Source: Flectobacillus sp. BAB-3569
Lineage (GTDB): Bacteria; Bacteroidota; Bacteroidia; Cytophagales; Spirosomataceae
Assembly: GCF_002270355.1 (NCBI RefSeq)
Contig: NZ_NJFZ01000029.1
Span: 1 to 60,000, forward strand
Direction: 5' to 3'
DNA length: 60,000 bases
Part shown: positions 50,609 through 59,940 of the stretch, one piece after another
Layout: each line of letters starts with the position of its first letter
Numbering within the stretch: position 1 is the first letter of the stretch
The notes under the pieces: model-generated
What the model saw: only the letters and a program-made list of their open reading frames with translations
Told to the model about the DNA's origin: nothing
Database searches by the model: none
Made by a program: the position numbers and the translations under genes

Positions 50609-51859
50609 TTATTTATCATACTGAAACTTAAACTTGCTCAAGTTGGGAAGGTGTTTTTTAGGTCTATTGGACTCGTATTGATATACAAGCTCTCCTAAGT
50701 TTTTCATAAAAGGGAAACCAATGGTATCGTAGTCATACTTGCTATCGTTGAAAATTTGGTCTTCATTGCATAAAATCACAGCTGATAACATAAACTCGAT
50801 TCCTTTTTCAAAATCAACGATATAGGCATTGTCTAACAAAAAGCCATAAGCATCGCCTACTTTGTTGAAAATGCGAATATTGGGATTAATCACAGCATCT
50901 TTTTGTCCTCCATACATCAGAAATTTACAATATGCTGGCCAGTAATCAGGGAGACTGTAGGTAGGATATTTGCTTTCAGTCGGCATTTGAGACATATATT
51001 TATGTAAAAACTGATAATCTTCAGAAGCCAAATCAAAGCGTTGTTCTTTGGGAACAGCATTGGGGAAAATAATCGAGCGTAATAGCTGTTGTTGTTCGAT
51101 TAAAGGGAAAAAGTTCTTTTGAGTAAAATCAAAAGGCTCATTTATCGTAGCATCTCCTTTAATGTATCCTTTTCCCAATTTGATAGGTTCAACTGGAAAA
51201 TATTCCTTCGATGCGGTAATCATTGGCTGTTCATAAACCACTTGACCATTTTCTTTGAAGCTAATAGGATTAGTTCTTTTATTCTGCTCAACACTCATAC
51301 CAACCTCCAAGCGATGGACAATTCGGGTATCTTTCAAGCCTTTTGTTCGTAAACGATCATTAAATCCCTCTTGTCCCATAAATTCATATAGGCGATTGAA
51401 GGCATCATTATCCGATACCATTAAGATTTTTTTGGCATAATGAGCTACCGAAGCCATGCCATTGGCAGAAGTGCTATCTCCTGTCACAGGGGTATGACGT
51501 TCGTATTCAGCACCCGTAAACATGGGAGTATCTTTGCTAAGCCCTTTTTTGTTGAGCTGATTGATTTTTTCTAAAGCCAATACACAGGCAGGAAGTTTTA
51601 CCGTACTAGCAGGATAAAAATATTCTTGAGGATTTAGCCTAAAGCCATAAGTCCTGAAGCTCGGACGGTTTAGGACATCTCTATCTATTTGGGTGTAGAC
51701 AATTTGAACCCGAAGTCTATCAGCATTATCAAGAATAAATTGAAATTTTTCTGGTTGAGATTTCATCAACTCAGGTAGTAACTGAAAATCTATTTTTTGA
51801 GCATAAAGCTGTGTTGACATTGCCAAGATTGTCAAGAAGATTATAAGTGTTCTTTTCAT
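50609..51859 (-). CDS. Exported serine hydrolase (beta-lactamase class A-like fold)
   Basis: A 416-residue exported protein (signal peptide MKRTLIIFLTILAMSTQLYA). The active-site SxxK appears as YPASTVKLPACVLAL, and a SDN motif as MVSDNDAFNRLYEF. This puts it in the class A beta-lactamase-like/D-peptidase superfamily. The length exceeds a true beta-lactamase (~290), and the setting next to murein-peptide genes favours a peptidoglycan peptidase or related hydrolase over antibiotic resistance. The ATG at 51859 gives the signal peptide. Confidence 0.75.
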   Translation of the reverse strand: MKRTLIIFLTILAMSTQLYAQKIDFQLLPELMKSQPEKFQFILDNADRLRVQIVYTQIDRDVLNRPSFRTYGFRLNPQEYFYPASTVKLPACVLALEKINQLNKKGLSKDTPMFTGAEYERHTPVTGDSTSANGMASVAHYAKKILMVSDNDAFNRLYEFMGQEGFNDRLRTKGLKDTRIVHRLEVGMSVEQNKRTNPISFKENGQVVYEQPMITASKEYFPVEPIKLGKGYIKGDATINEPFDFTQKNFFPLIEQQQLLRSIIFPNAVPKEQRFDLASEDYQFLHKYMSQMPTESKYPTYSLPDYWPAYCKFLMYGGQKDAVINPNIRIFNKVGDAYGFLLDNAYIVDFEKGIEFMLSAVILCNEDQIFNDSKYDYDTIGFPFMKNLGELVYQYESNRPKKHLPNLSKFKFQYDK

Positions 51860-52036
51860 CTGTTCAAATGGTTCAAATATCAATTGAGAGTGCAAGCAGT
51901 ATTTAGTTATGGTCATAGAGGTGTACAAAAGAGTTATCCTAAGTCATGAGCTCGTAGCAGCAATCATGAATCTTTTATACACCTCCATATAGTGTTTTAC
52001 AATTTTTCCCGATAATACAGTTTTCTTTTGAAATCC

Positions 52037-53095
52037 TTATCCTGTTATTTTAGCAAATTGGTTGCACAATTGAGCTAAATACAAAAGTTCGTCCTCATTG
52101 TGCATCGCACTAATCACCAAACGGCTCACGGGTTTGTCATGTACCGTAGGATAAGGGAAGCAAGATGTCATGACTCCATGGTTTTTCAAAAAGTCGTGTA
52201 ATCCTTCTCGGTGGGTACAAAAGGCAGGGTAATTTTTGATAGTATCCAAGTAATCTACTTCAAGGTTTTCTGTAAAATATTGGATATTCTTTTGGAGCTT
52301 TTCTTTTTGCTCATAATACAATCCTGTACTAAGCATAAAGGCATCCAATAGGGCAGGCATCATGGGTGAGGCTCCCGCAAACATAGGCGTGTGGCGGAGA
52401 TGATTGATAATTTCGGGTTTACCCAAAATCACACCACCAGTCATACCCATAGCCTTGTTAAGCGAGCCTGTCACAATTAAATGAATATTATCGTTAAAGT
52501 CTGGTTCAAAACCCAAAAAGTCCGCTACATGTTGAATACCCAAGCTATGCGAAGCATCAATTACAACGACGATTTCTTTATTTTTGGGTAAAGTTTTAAT
52601 CCAACTAAAATCAAAGTCTTCGACATACGGCGAGCCTACTGAGTCAGAACAAATTACAATTTTTTCAGCAAGATTTTTCGAAATATTTTCTGAAATCGTA
52701 CTCGCCCATTCTTCATAAGAATCAATTGGCAAGTGCTTGTGGTGTGGCCAAAGAGCAGGGTGTGTTTTGGGTGCTATTTCAACATGATATTCCAAGCTTT
52801 GATAATACGATACCGTCACCTGTCCCGCCGACATACCCGAAGCAACCGTCAATGCGGCAGGTGCACCAAAAAATTGGGCTAAAGCTTGCTCGGCCTCTTC
52901 GTAGATAGAAAGACGAACATTATTGTTTCTTGAACTTCCCCACGAACTTCCCCACTGAACCAAAGATTCAATCAGATTTCGTTTGAAAGTAGGATGCTGT
53001 GCAATTCCCAAATAGGCCGTACCACTAAACCAATAATAATCTTGGTCTATCGTTTGGAGCGTATTACTTGGTATTTTGGATGAATAAAAAATCAT
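52037..53095 (-). CDS. PLP-dependent aminotransferase class I/II-fold enzyme
   Basis: A 352-residue fold-type I PLP enzyme, most like the alpha-oxoamine synthase group. The Schiff-base Lys lies in VTGSLNKAMGMTGGVILG. VVVIDASHSLGIQHVADFLG supplies the cofactor-binding Asp and His, and the front has VASGMSAGQVTV. The substrate is not evident. In its place between a serine hydrolase and a dipeptide epimerase it could act on D-amino acids or on murein-derived amino acids. That role is inference. Confidence 0.7.
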   Translation of the reverse strand: MIFYSSKIPSNTLQTIDQDYYWFSGTAYLGIAQHPTFKRNLIESLVQWGSSWGSSRNNNVRLSIYEEAEQALAQFFGAPAALTVASGMSAGQVTVSYYQSLEYHVEIAPKTHPALWPHHKHLPIDSYEEWASTISENISKNLAEKIVICSDSVGSPYVEDFDFSWIKTLPKNKEIVVVIDASHSLGIQHVADFLGFEPDFNDNIHLIVTGSLNKAMGMTGGVILGKPEIINHLRHTPMFAGASPMMPALLDAFMLSTGLYYEQKEKLQKNIQYFTENLEVDYLDTIKNYPAFCTHREGLHDFLKNHGVMTSCFPYPTVHDKPVSRLVISAMHNEDELLYLAQLCNQFAKITG

Positions 53096-53220
53096 GATTT
53101 TACTTTGGATAAAACGTAATTAAGAGAGTGTTTACAAGTCAACTTTATAATACGAATATGTTTAAATTTTATAAATTATTACTAATGAGAAAGTTTGTAA
53201 TTGTTTTTCGAAATCCTACT

Positions 53221-53350
53221 GTTTGAGCCGCAGGCGAGGTGGTTCGCCACTCCGATTAGAATTTCTTGACTTTCTTTTGCGGCCGCCGCGCGGTTACTTT
53301 TCTTGTGTTAGACGGGCACGCCTAGTGAAGAAAAGTAAGGTGTGGCGAAG
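53221..53350. repeat. GC-rich hairpin island, possible structured RNA or mobile-element remnant
   Basis: The gap 53096-53473 has a distinctly GC-rich block in AT-rich surroundings. It holds a small hairpin with a UUCG loop, GTGG-TTCG-CCAC (53239-53250). It also holds inverted arms TTACTTTTCTT (53294-53304) and AAGAAAAGTAA (53328-53338) around GACGGGCACGCC. A CGGCCGCCGCGCGG run lies just before. It carries no reading frame. The rest of the gap is plain. Confidence 0.45.
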
Positions 53351-53473
53351 AGAAAATTTGTTTTTCTGATACGTGCCAAATAAAATTTTTACACATACTC
53401 TAAGAATTTGGAACATGTACGTTTAATTTTTATAGCCTATTGCTCAAAGCATTAAAGCTTAATGCAGCCAAAA

Positions 53474-54487
53474 TCATTTTAAATTGGCGCCAGTTCCATT
53501 TTCATTAGCATAAATCACTTTACCATAATCAATGACAACTCCTGTTGAGATTTGATCATCAACCAACAAGATGCCGTCCATATCAACATAATCCAATAAT
53601 GGCAACAGCTGAGCAATAGCCGAGCAACCTACATTCGATTCGGTCATACAGCCTACCATCACTTTCAAACCCAACTTTTTGGCATGAGCAATCATACGCA
53701 GGGCAGGAGTGAGACCACCGCATTTCATCAACTTAATATTTACACCATGAAAAAAGCCATAACATCTCGCAACGTCTTCTTCTACAATACAACTTTCGTC
53801 AGCAATAATCGGGAGTACTGATTCTGCAAATACCTTTTTCATTCCTTCCCAGTTATCTGCTTTCATCTGTTGTTCGATAAACTCAACACCCAAATCCTTT
53901 AAGGCAATCGCATTTTGAATCGTCTCTTCTACGCTCCACGCCGTATTGGCGTCTACTCTAAACACTGCGTCTGTATGCTTGCGCAACTCTTGTACAATCT
54001 TGATATCTTCTTTGGTGCCTAATTTGATTTTATATAATGGGAAAGGCACTTCTTGCATTTTGTCCACCATTTTCTCCAAAGTATCAATACCTATAGTATA
54101 GTCGGTAATAGGATTATTGCTAGGGTCTAGTCCCCAGGCTTTGTATAGAGGCAACCCTTTTTTCTTTGCCCAAAGGTCATTAGCCGCAATATCCAAAGCA
54201 CATAATGCAAAAGGATGTTCATCCTTTAAATAAGGAAATACATCTTCCCAAAATTGTTTTGGGTCTTGCAAATCATAGCTCTCAACAAAGTCTCTCACTG
54301 ATTCCAATTGAGCAGTCATTTTTTCCATAGTCACGCCATAATATGGCGTTTCTGTAGCCTCACCAAATCCTCTAAAATCGCCATCTTGTAGTTCGACAAT
54401 CAAAGTTGGTTGTATATCTCTCGACTCATGAGTGATAGTAAATGTATGTTTTAGGGGTAATTGGAAAGTGTGAAGTACTAGTTTCAT
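53474..54487 (-). CDS. Dipeptide epimerase (L-Ala-D/L-Glu type), enolase superfamily
   Basis: A 337-residue enolase-superfamily protein. The catalytic Lys pair is in YKIKLGTKED (KxK), and metal ligands are the Asp of FRVDANTAW, the Glu of EFIEQQMKA and the Asp of IIADESC. The second base Lys is in VNIKLMKCGG. This matches dipeptide epimerases (YkfB/YcjG) that turn L-Ala-D-Glu from murein into L-Ala-L-Glu. It is in the group with the NlpC/P60 endopeptidase, as in the Bacillus ykf cluster. ATG at 54487 is used, since upstream only a TTG is in frame. Confidence 0.85.
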   Translation of the reverse strand: MKLVLHTFQLPLKHTFTITHESRDIQPTLIVELQDGDFRGFGEATETPYYGVTMEKMTAQLESVRDFVESYDLQDPKQFWEDVFPYLKDEHPFALCALDIAANDLWAKKKGLPLYKAWGLDPSNNPITDYTIGIDTLEKMVDKMQEVPFPLYKIKLGTKEDIKIVQELRKHTDAVFRVDANTAWSVEETIQNAIALKDLGVEFIEQQMKADNWEGMKKVFAESVLPIIADESCIVEEDVARCYGFFHGVNIKLMKCGGLTPALRMIAHAKKLGLKVMVGCMTESNVGCSAIAQLLPLLDYVDMDGILLVDDQISTGVVIDYGKVIYANENGTGANLK

Positions 54488-54580
54488 AATCAAAAAATTG
54501 GGTTGAATGAAGTATGTTATATCTTAAAGTACAAGAGCAATAAGCGCAGTAGCCTATTGCTCTTATGAGAAAAATTCAAT

Positions 54581-55789
54581 TTAACGAAAACGTACGAAAT
54601 TTACTATTTCTCCAATTTCAAAATGAGATTTTTCAGACGACAGTTCTACAAATCCATCACAGTTGGTCAAATTGGCAAAGTCTGCCGAGCCACTGCCCTC
54701 AAACGGAATAGCCAACATTTTCCCATTTTCAAAATATACCTGTGCTGGTGCAAAATACGTAAGCGCTGGCTTGAAAAACACCTCTTTTGCCAAACTCACT
54801 TGCTCTACTCTAGGTTTTTGCTGTGCAATTACGGGTAAAGCATATTTACAAAAGCACAAGAAAGTAGAAACAGGATTGCCTGGAAGAGCAAAAACCAATT
54901 TTGTGCCTTCGCTATGTTCAATATCCTTTACTCCAAACCAAAATGGTTTTCCTGGCTTTTGGGCTACTTTATGAAAACATTTTTTTACACCTAATTGAGC
55001 TAGTATCTCAGGAACATAATCTTTCTTTCCTGCTGAAACACCACCGCTTAGCAAAATGACGTCATGCTCTTCTAAAATTTGAGTTAGCTTTTCTGTTAAT
55101 ACATCAGGGTCGTCGGTCAAATGAAACAATTGCGCTTCGATGTTCCAAGTTTGTAAAGCCGCTGCCAACATATAAGAGTTTGACATACGAATTTGATGGC
55201 TTTCGGGCTTTACCGAAATATCTACTAATTCGTCACCCGTCGAAATCACCGCCACTTTAGGCGATGCTACTACCTGTACCTCTTGCTTACCGACTGATGC
55301 CATTACGGCAATTTCGGCTGGACTAATTCTGATACCTGCTTCTAATAGCGTTTGTCCAGCGATTTTGTCAGAACCTTGTCGGTGTACATTTTGCCCACGA
55401 GTAATTTCTTCAAATGGAGTCGTAATTTTAGCTACTTTTTTCCCCTCTATTTCTTCTATAAGGATGTCCTCATACCGTACCACCGTATCGCAACCCAAAG
55501 GCAAAATGGCTCCTGTCATGATTTCGATACAAGCCTGAGTATTTTGAAGCTGTTTTTGTGTTTCACCAGCAAACTGAATTTGCTCGACCAAGATTGCTGC
55601 TGGATTAATACCTTCAAAAGCAAAAGCAATACCATCCATCGCTACCCGATTAAAAGGAGGGAAGTCTCGGTCAGCCGTAATGCTTTCGGCTAATATTCTG
55701 CCTCTTGAACTCAGTAACGCTACTTTTTCGTTTTGCTGAGGAAATGTATATTGTTGAATAATCTGGTAAGCCTCTTGTGATGTTATCAT
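54581..55789 (-). CDS. moeA: Molybdopterin molybdenumtransferase MoeA
   Basis: A 402-residue MoeA. Typical segments: DRDFPPFNRVAMDGIAF near residue 45, the IMTGAILPLGCDTVVRYED region, VAVISTGDELVD, LLSGGVSAGKKDYVPEIL and the ALPGNPVSTFLCFCKYALPV loop. MoeA inserts molybdate into adenylylated molybdopterin. It is divergent from moaC and mobA, with about 120 bases between the starts. Confidence 0.95.
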   Translation of the reverse strand: MITSQEAYQIIQQYTFPQQNEKVALLSSRGRILAESITADRDFPPFNRVAMDGIAFAFEGINPAAILVEQIQFAGETQKQLQNTQACIEIMTGAILPLGCDTVVRYEDILIEEIEGKKVAKITTPFEEITRGQNVHRQGSDKIAGQTLLEAGIRISPAEIAVMASVGKQEVQVVASPKVAVISTGDELVDISVKPESHQIRMSNSYMLAAALQTWNIEAQLFHLTDDPDVLTEKLTQILEEHDVILLSGGVSAGKKDYVPEILAQLGVKKCFHKVAQKPGKPFWFGVKDIEHSEGTKLVFALPGNPVSTFLCFCKYALPVIAQQKPRVEQVSLAKEVFFKPALTYFAPAQVYFENGKMLAIPFEGSGSADFANLTNCDGFVELSSEKSHFEIGEIVNFVRFR

Positions 55790-55908
55790 AACTTTGAGAA
55801 CGTTTTTAGCTTTTTTTCTTTTTATGATAAAACTTGAAAAGACAAATTTCTACAATTTACCTCACCTTTTGCGGAGGCGTCCTGTATTTTTGTAAAAAAC
55901 ATAGCGCA

Positions 55909-56400
55909 ATGACTCAAGAACAATCAGAAAATAAAGACTTTTCACATTTAGATACTCAGCATAACCCTTCTATGGTGGATGTTTCGGGCAAAACTATTAC
56001 CAAACGTACCGCAACGGCCAGAAGTATTATAGCGCTCACGCCCGAAATTGTGGCGCAATTTGTCAATGGCGATATTCAAACTAAAAAAGGGGCGGTTTTT
56101 CAGACAGCTATTATTGCTGGTACAATGGGAGCAAAAAAGACATCAGATTTAATTCCTCTATGTCATCCACTAGGATTGGATTCATGTAAATTCAATATCG
56201 AATTACAAGGCAACGAGGTGATCATTGATTGCACATGCTCATTAACTGCCAAAACTGGTGTCGAAATGGAAGCTCTTACAGGTGCAACCATTGCCGCATT
56301 GACCGTATATGATATGTGTAAAGCTTTTTCCCATGATTTAGTGATTAAAGAAACCAAACTCTTGTCAAAAACTGGAGGGAAAAGCGATTATAAAGCCTAA
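55909..56400 (+). CDS. moaC: Cyclic pyranopterin monophosphate synthase MoaC
   Basis: A 163-residue MoaC, normal for the family (about 160). It contains SMVDVSGKTITKRTATA, the KKTSDLIPLCHPLGLDSCKF active-site segment and GVEMEALTGATIAALTVYDMCKA. It converts cyclic 3',8-cH2GTP to cPMP in molybdopterin biosynthesis. Start at 55909 chosen because an earlier in-frame start would add a non-conserved hydrophobic leader. Its stop overlaps the mobA start by one base (TAATG). Confidence 0.95.
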   Translation: MTQEQSENKDFSHLDTQHNPSMVDVSGKTITKRTATARSIIALTPEIVAQFVNGDIQTKKGAVFQTAIIAGTMGAKKTSDLIPLCHPLGLDSCKFNIELQGNEVIIDCTCSLTAKTGVEMEALTGATIAALTVYDMCKAFSHDLVIKETKLLSKTGGKSDYKA

Positions 56401-56954
56401 TGAATGGATTGATACTTTCGGGAGGACAAAGTTCTCGTATGGGTCGTGAAAAACGATTGATTCAATATCATGGGAAAACTCAAGAGGCTTATCTGTTTGA
56501 GTTATTAGGGAAGTTTTGTGAAAAAGTCTTTGTTTCATTGAATACCAACCAGCATAGCGACTATCCTTATATATATGATGCCTATCATGAATTGAATAGT
56601 CCATTGGTGGGTATTCTTTCTGCTTTTCAGCACGAGCCCGAACAAGCTTGGCTGGTGGTGGCATGTGACATGCCTTTTGTTACTCATGAAACGATTCAAT
56701 ATCTGATTGAGGCTAGAGATATATCTCAAAAAGCTACAGCTTTTCAAAATCCTGATGAGTTTTTTCCTGAACCACTCATTACCATATATGAACCGAGTAT
56801 TTTTTCAGACTTATTACAGGCCTATGAGCAAGGAAGAAAATCGGCTATGCGAGTATTATCTCAGCAACCGATTAAGTTGATTCAGGCTCCTAATCCACAA
56901 ATGCTAAAAAGCATTAATACGCCAGCAGAATATGAGGAGGCTATCAGGAAGTAA
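56400..56954 (+). CDS. mobA: Molybdenum cofactor guanylyltransferase MobA
   Basis: A 184-residue nucleotidyltransferase. GLILSGGQSSRMGREKRLI is the MobA P-loop-like motif, with the VVACDMPFVTHETIQYL segment (metal-binding Asp) and FFPEPLITIYEPSIF. It should add GMP to molybdopterin. It is translationally coupled to moaC by a one-base overlap. Confidence 0.85.
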   Translation: MNGLILSGGQSSRMGREKRLIQYHGKTQEAYLFELLGKFCEKVFVSLNTNQHSDYPYIYDAYHELNSPLVGILSAFQHEPEQAWLVVACDMPFVTHETIQYLIEARDISQKATAFQNPDEFFPEPLITIYEPSIFSDLLQAYEQGRKSAMRVLSQQPIKLIQAPNPQMLKSINTPAEYEEAIRK

Positions 56955-57061
56955 TAGTCTAGATTAATTCCTCATGACAAAATGAAAACATTTTTGCCTA
57001 ATGCCAATGGCTGACGGCTTAAAGCGCTTTAATTATACATCCGAAATCCGCATTCGAATTT

Positions 57062-57724
57062 ATGTCATCTCATCATATTATACGTGACGAACAAGAACCT
57101 GCCTTAATTATTGCTAACGGCGAAGCTTGTAGTCAAGAGTTACTTGGACAGTTGCTGGAATGGTCACCACTTATTGTCGTACTTGATTCTGCCATTCACC
57201 GAGTTCTTGAATTAGGAATAAAAGTAGACGTATTGCTCGGTGATTTTGATCGCGAGTTAGATACTGACGCCATTCGTTCTGCCCAGTATCCGATTGAAAT
57301 CGTCCACACGCCCGATCAAGAAAAGCATGATTTAGAAAAAGCTTTTGAATATTTGATTGCACGAGGTTTTCCTGCCGCCAATGTCGTATGGGCCACTGGT
57401 CGCCGTGCCGATCATACGATGACGAATATTACGAACGTTGTCCGCTTTAGAGATCAGCTCAAAATTGTCATGATTGATGATTACTCTAAAATATATCTCT
57501 TGCCCTATCAATTTGAGAAGTGGTATACAAAAGGTACACCTATCTCTTTGATTCCAATAGGTGATGTACAAGGTATTCAAACATCAGGCTTAAAGTATAA
57601 TCTATTTGATGAATCGCTTACCTTAGGCTATCGAACAGGTTCAAGTAACGAAGCCGAACAAGATGGATTCGTAAAGATCTCCTATAAAAAAGGGGATTTA
57701 CTGATGATGGAGTGTACGGATTAA
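57062..57724 (+). CDS. thiN: Thiamine pyrophosphokinase
   Basis: A 220-residue TPK-like protein. The Asp-rich site is VLLGDFDRELD, with the HTPDQEKHDLEKA and WATGRRADHTMTNI motifs in the usual order, then a C-terminal beta domain (ISLIPIGDVQGIQTSGLKYN). It makes thiamine diphosphate from thiamine and ATP. It follows mobA after 107 bases. A separate promoter is possible. Confidence 0.85.
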   Translation: MSSHHIIRDEQEPALIIANGEACSQELLGQLLEWSPLIVVLDSAIHRVLELGIKVDVLLGDFDRELDTDAIRSAQYPIEIVHTPDQEKHDLEKAFEYLIARGFPAANVVWATGRRADHTMTNITNVVRFRDQLKIVMIDDYSKIYLLPYQFEKWYTKGTPISLIPIGDVQGIQTSGLKYNLFDESLTLGYRTGSSNEAEQDGFVKISYKKGDLLMMECTD

Positions 57725-57728
57725 AAAA

Positions 57729-57755
57729 GGCTTTAAGATAAAACCATCCTAAAGC
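57729..57755 (-). terminator. Terminator of the 32-residue minus-strand peptide gene
   Basis: On the minus strand GGCTTTA and TAAAGCC pair around a loop containing GATGGTTTTATC, followed by a run of T, just past the stop of the small gene at 57772. This supports that the peptide gene is transcribed. It lies close to the thiN stop as well. Confidence 0.6.
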
Positions 57756-57771
57756 CCATTGCTTATACAAA

Positions 57772-57870
57772 TTAAGATCTAAACTGATCATCATTACTAG
57801 TCCTTCTTTTGAAGGAATACAAAACACCTGAAGCCAAAATGGCCAAAACAATAACATAAAGTGTTCTCAT
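57772..57870 (-). CDS. Small single-helix membrane peptide (32 aa)
   Basis: A 32-residue frame: one membrane helix from the start (TLYVIVLAILASGVLYSF) and a charged tail KRRTSNDDQFRS. A terminator lies directly behind it. There is no recognisable family. It is shorter than most gene callers accept, and the terminator and ordered composition are the only support. Confidence 0.35.
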   Translation of the reverse strand: MRTLYVIVLAILASGVLYSFKRRTSNDDQFRS

Positions 57871-58277
57871 AGCATTAACTGGTTATTTCAGATGCACTAA
57901 TAGTACATCGGAGGTGTTACAAATAGTTATGGTGAATTGTCAGAAAATTAACGAGTAGTAGCTAGGGATATTTTATGTTTATTACTAAATATTACAATAT
58001 AAATACGTAAAAGTCAATAGTTTAGATTGCTATCGCAGGAATTTTATTTTGTGGTAAATCAAATTAGTGATAAGTGCTTGAGTTTGATTAAGTATTTTCA
58101 CTTATTGCAGTAGGTAAGTCCATAAAATTATACATTCCTTATTCTTTTCTTATAAACTCATACAGTTGAATAATCACAAGGATTTGTTGCGGATAAAGTC
58201 TAACTTTGCGGAAAATTTGGAATCTATAGAAACACAAACGGTCTTTCACTGTTTGCTCATAATTACTTAAGCACAAA
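57871..58277. other. Gap before tyrS
   Basis: These 407 bases are AT-rich with no gene. There is a short inverted repeat GATGCAC/GTACATC near 57892-57910. A TAACTTTG -7-like box lies at 58201-58208, about 70 bases before the tyrS start, without a good -33 box. Confidence 0.4.
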
Positions 58278-59582
58278 ATGCACAAGAATTTTATTGAAGA
58301 ATTGCGTTGGAGAGGTATGCTCCACGACATGATGCCCGGAACAGAAGAACAACTTACAAAAGAAATGACAACCGCTTATATCGGTTTCGATCCAACGGCA
58401 TCTTCTTTACATATTGGTAATCTCGCTACAATCATGTTATTGAAACACTTCCAGCTTTGCGGTCACAAACCGATTGCTTTGGTGGGCGGTGCAACTGGTA
58501 TGATTGGCGATCCTTCGTTCAAAGCAGCAGAACGCTCTTTCTTATCTGAAGAAACTTTGCGTTTCAACCAAGAGGGAATCCGTAAGCAATTATCTAAATT
58601 CTTAGATTTTGATTGTGGCGACAACTCTGCCGAATTAGTAAATAACTATGATTGGTTCAAGAATTTCTCTTTTCTAGAGTTTTTGAGAGAAGCAGGAAAA
58701 TATCTTAGCGTAAATTATATGATGTCGAAAGACTCTGTAAAGAAACGTTTAGAAACAGGTATTTCATTTACAGAGTTCTCTTACCAGTTATTACAAGGAT
58801 ACGATTTCTATTGGTTATACAAAAATAATGGTGTTCGTCTCCAAATGGGTGGTTCTGACCAATGGGGTAACATTACAACAGGTACAGAAATCATTCGTAG
58901 AAAAGAAGGTGGTTCTGAAGAAGTAGAATTTAATAGAGCTTTTGCCTTAACTACACCGCTTGTAACCAAAGCAGATGGTACCAAGTTTGGTAAATCAGAA
59001 TCAGGAAACGTTTGGCTCGATGCAAGCATGACAAGTCCTTACGAATTCTACCAATTTTGGTTAAATGCTGCCGATGCCGATAGTCACCGCCTATTGAGAG
59101 TATTTACATTACTTTCACGTGAAGAAATCACTGCTATCGAAGAAGAACACGCTGCTGCACCACACTTGCGTATTATGCAAAAAGCTTTGGCAAAAGACGT
59201 GACTTGCCGTGTTCACTCTGAAGAAGCTTATAATATAGCAGTAAAGGCTTCAGAAATTCTTTATGGAAAAGGGACAGTCGATGCTTTACAAGGAATGAGC
59301 GATCAGGATATTCTTTCTGTATTTGCAGGCGTGCCTCAAACAATCATCACACGTGGAGATTACGAGGCTTGTACCAACATTACAGATTTAGTATCAACTG
59401 TAACCAATGGAGAGGTATATGCTTCAAAAGGAGAAGCTCGTCGTGCTATTCAAGGAAATGCTTTAAGTGTAAACAAGTCAAAAGTGTCAGATCCTAATCA
59501 TCCGATTGATTTTACTTTGCTTAATAATAAGTATCTATTATTAGGAAAAGGTAAAAAGAATCACCTTTTGATTGTTGAATAA
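58278..59582 (+). CDS. tyrS: Tyrosyl-tRNA synthetase
   Basis: A 434-residue class I synthetase. The HIGH motif is [11 protein letters not shown], and the class I loop is [13 protein letters not shown]. Tyr- and ATP-binding segments include [14 protein letters not shown] and [14 protein letters not shown]-terminal S4-like domain ends with [20 protein letters not shown]. The length is normal for bacterial TyrRS. It is monocistronic, with its own terminator. Confidence 0.95.
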   Translation: MHKNFIEELRWRGMLHDMMPGTEEQLTKEMTTAYIGFDPTASSLHIGNLATIMLLKHFQLCGHKPIALVGGATGMIGDPSFKAAERSFLSEETLRFNQEGIRKQLSKFLDFDCGDNSAELVNNYDWFKNFSFLEFLREAGKYLSVNYMMSKDSVKKRLETGISFTEFSYQLLQGYDFYWLYKNNGVRLQMGGSDQWGNITTGTEIIRRKEGGSEEVEFNRAFALTTPLVTKADGTKFGKSESGNVWLDASMTSPYEFYQFWLNAADADSHRLLRVFTLLSREEITAIEEEHAAAPHLRIMQKALAKDVTCRVHSEEAYNIAVKASEILYGKGTVDALQGMSDQDILSVFAGVPQTIITRGDYEACTNITDLVSTVTNGEVYASKGEARRAIQGNALSVNKSKVSDPNHPIDFTLLNNKYLLLGKGKKNHLLIVE

Positions 59583-59601
59583 AAGAAATATCAATAAAAT
59601 G

Positions 59602-59634
59602 AATCCTCAGCTTTAATAAAGTTGAGGATTTTTT
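59602..59634 (+). terminator. Terminator of tyrS
   Basis: AATCCTCAGCTTT and AAAGTTGAGGATT pair around a 3-base loop (one G-T wobble), then a run of T, 20 bases past the stop. Confidence 0.9.
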
Positions 59635-59770
59635 ATAACTATTTTGTTAATTAATTGCACAAAGTGTTTCAGATCTAGAAATGTTGAATAGTTTTGCTAG
59701 AAAATTATGTTATTTACTTCTTTTGTTATCAGCGACTTACAAAAAACTTTTAAAAATAGTTCAAAAAAGG

Positions 59771-59820
59771 TTTGGATAGTATGGAATAAAGTGGGAATTT
59801 TGCACTCCCAAACGACGGGA
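59771..59820 (+). promoter_or_regulatory. Tandem promoter P1 and first leader, probably of an rRNA operon
   Basis: TTTG at 59771-59774 and GAATTTTG at 59795-59802 are 20 bases apart. The start site is followed by GCACTCCCAAACGACGGGAA, whose TCCC and GGGA can pair. The -7 is imperfect in its first base. The identical module recurs 118 bases later. Confidence 0.65.
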
Positions 59821-59888
59821 AAGGAGTTGTAGCGAAGAAGATAGGATGTGAATTTCGAAAATAAATTTCAAAAATATTTTCAAAAATA

Positions 59889-59940
59889 TTTGGAAGTTAA
59901 AAATAAAGCTACTAATTTTGCACTCCCAAACAACGGGAAG
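59889..59940 (+). promoter_or_regulatory. Tandem promoter P2 and second leader, probably of an rRNA operon
   Basis: TTTG at 59889-59892 and TAATTTTG at 59913-59920, 20 bases apart, match the consensus fully. The leader GCACTCCCAAACAACGGGAA repeats that of P1 with one substitution. No gene starts before the window end, so a strongly expressed unit, most likely rRNA, should lie immediately downstream. Confidence 0.7.

Noticed and set aside
50609-51859. Antibiotic resistance beta-lactamase
   Set aside because: SxxK and SDN are present, but the protein is too long and sits in a murein-peptide group. A resistance call is not supported.
53221-53350. rRNA or tRNA fragment
   Set aside because: Despite its higher GC and hairpins, it has no recognisable tRNA arms or rRNA sequence.
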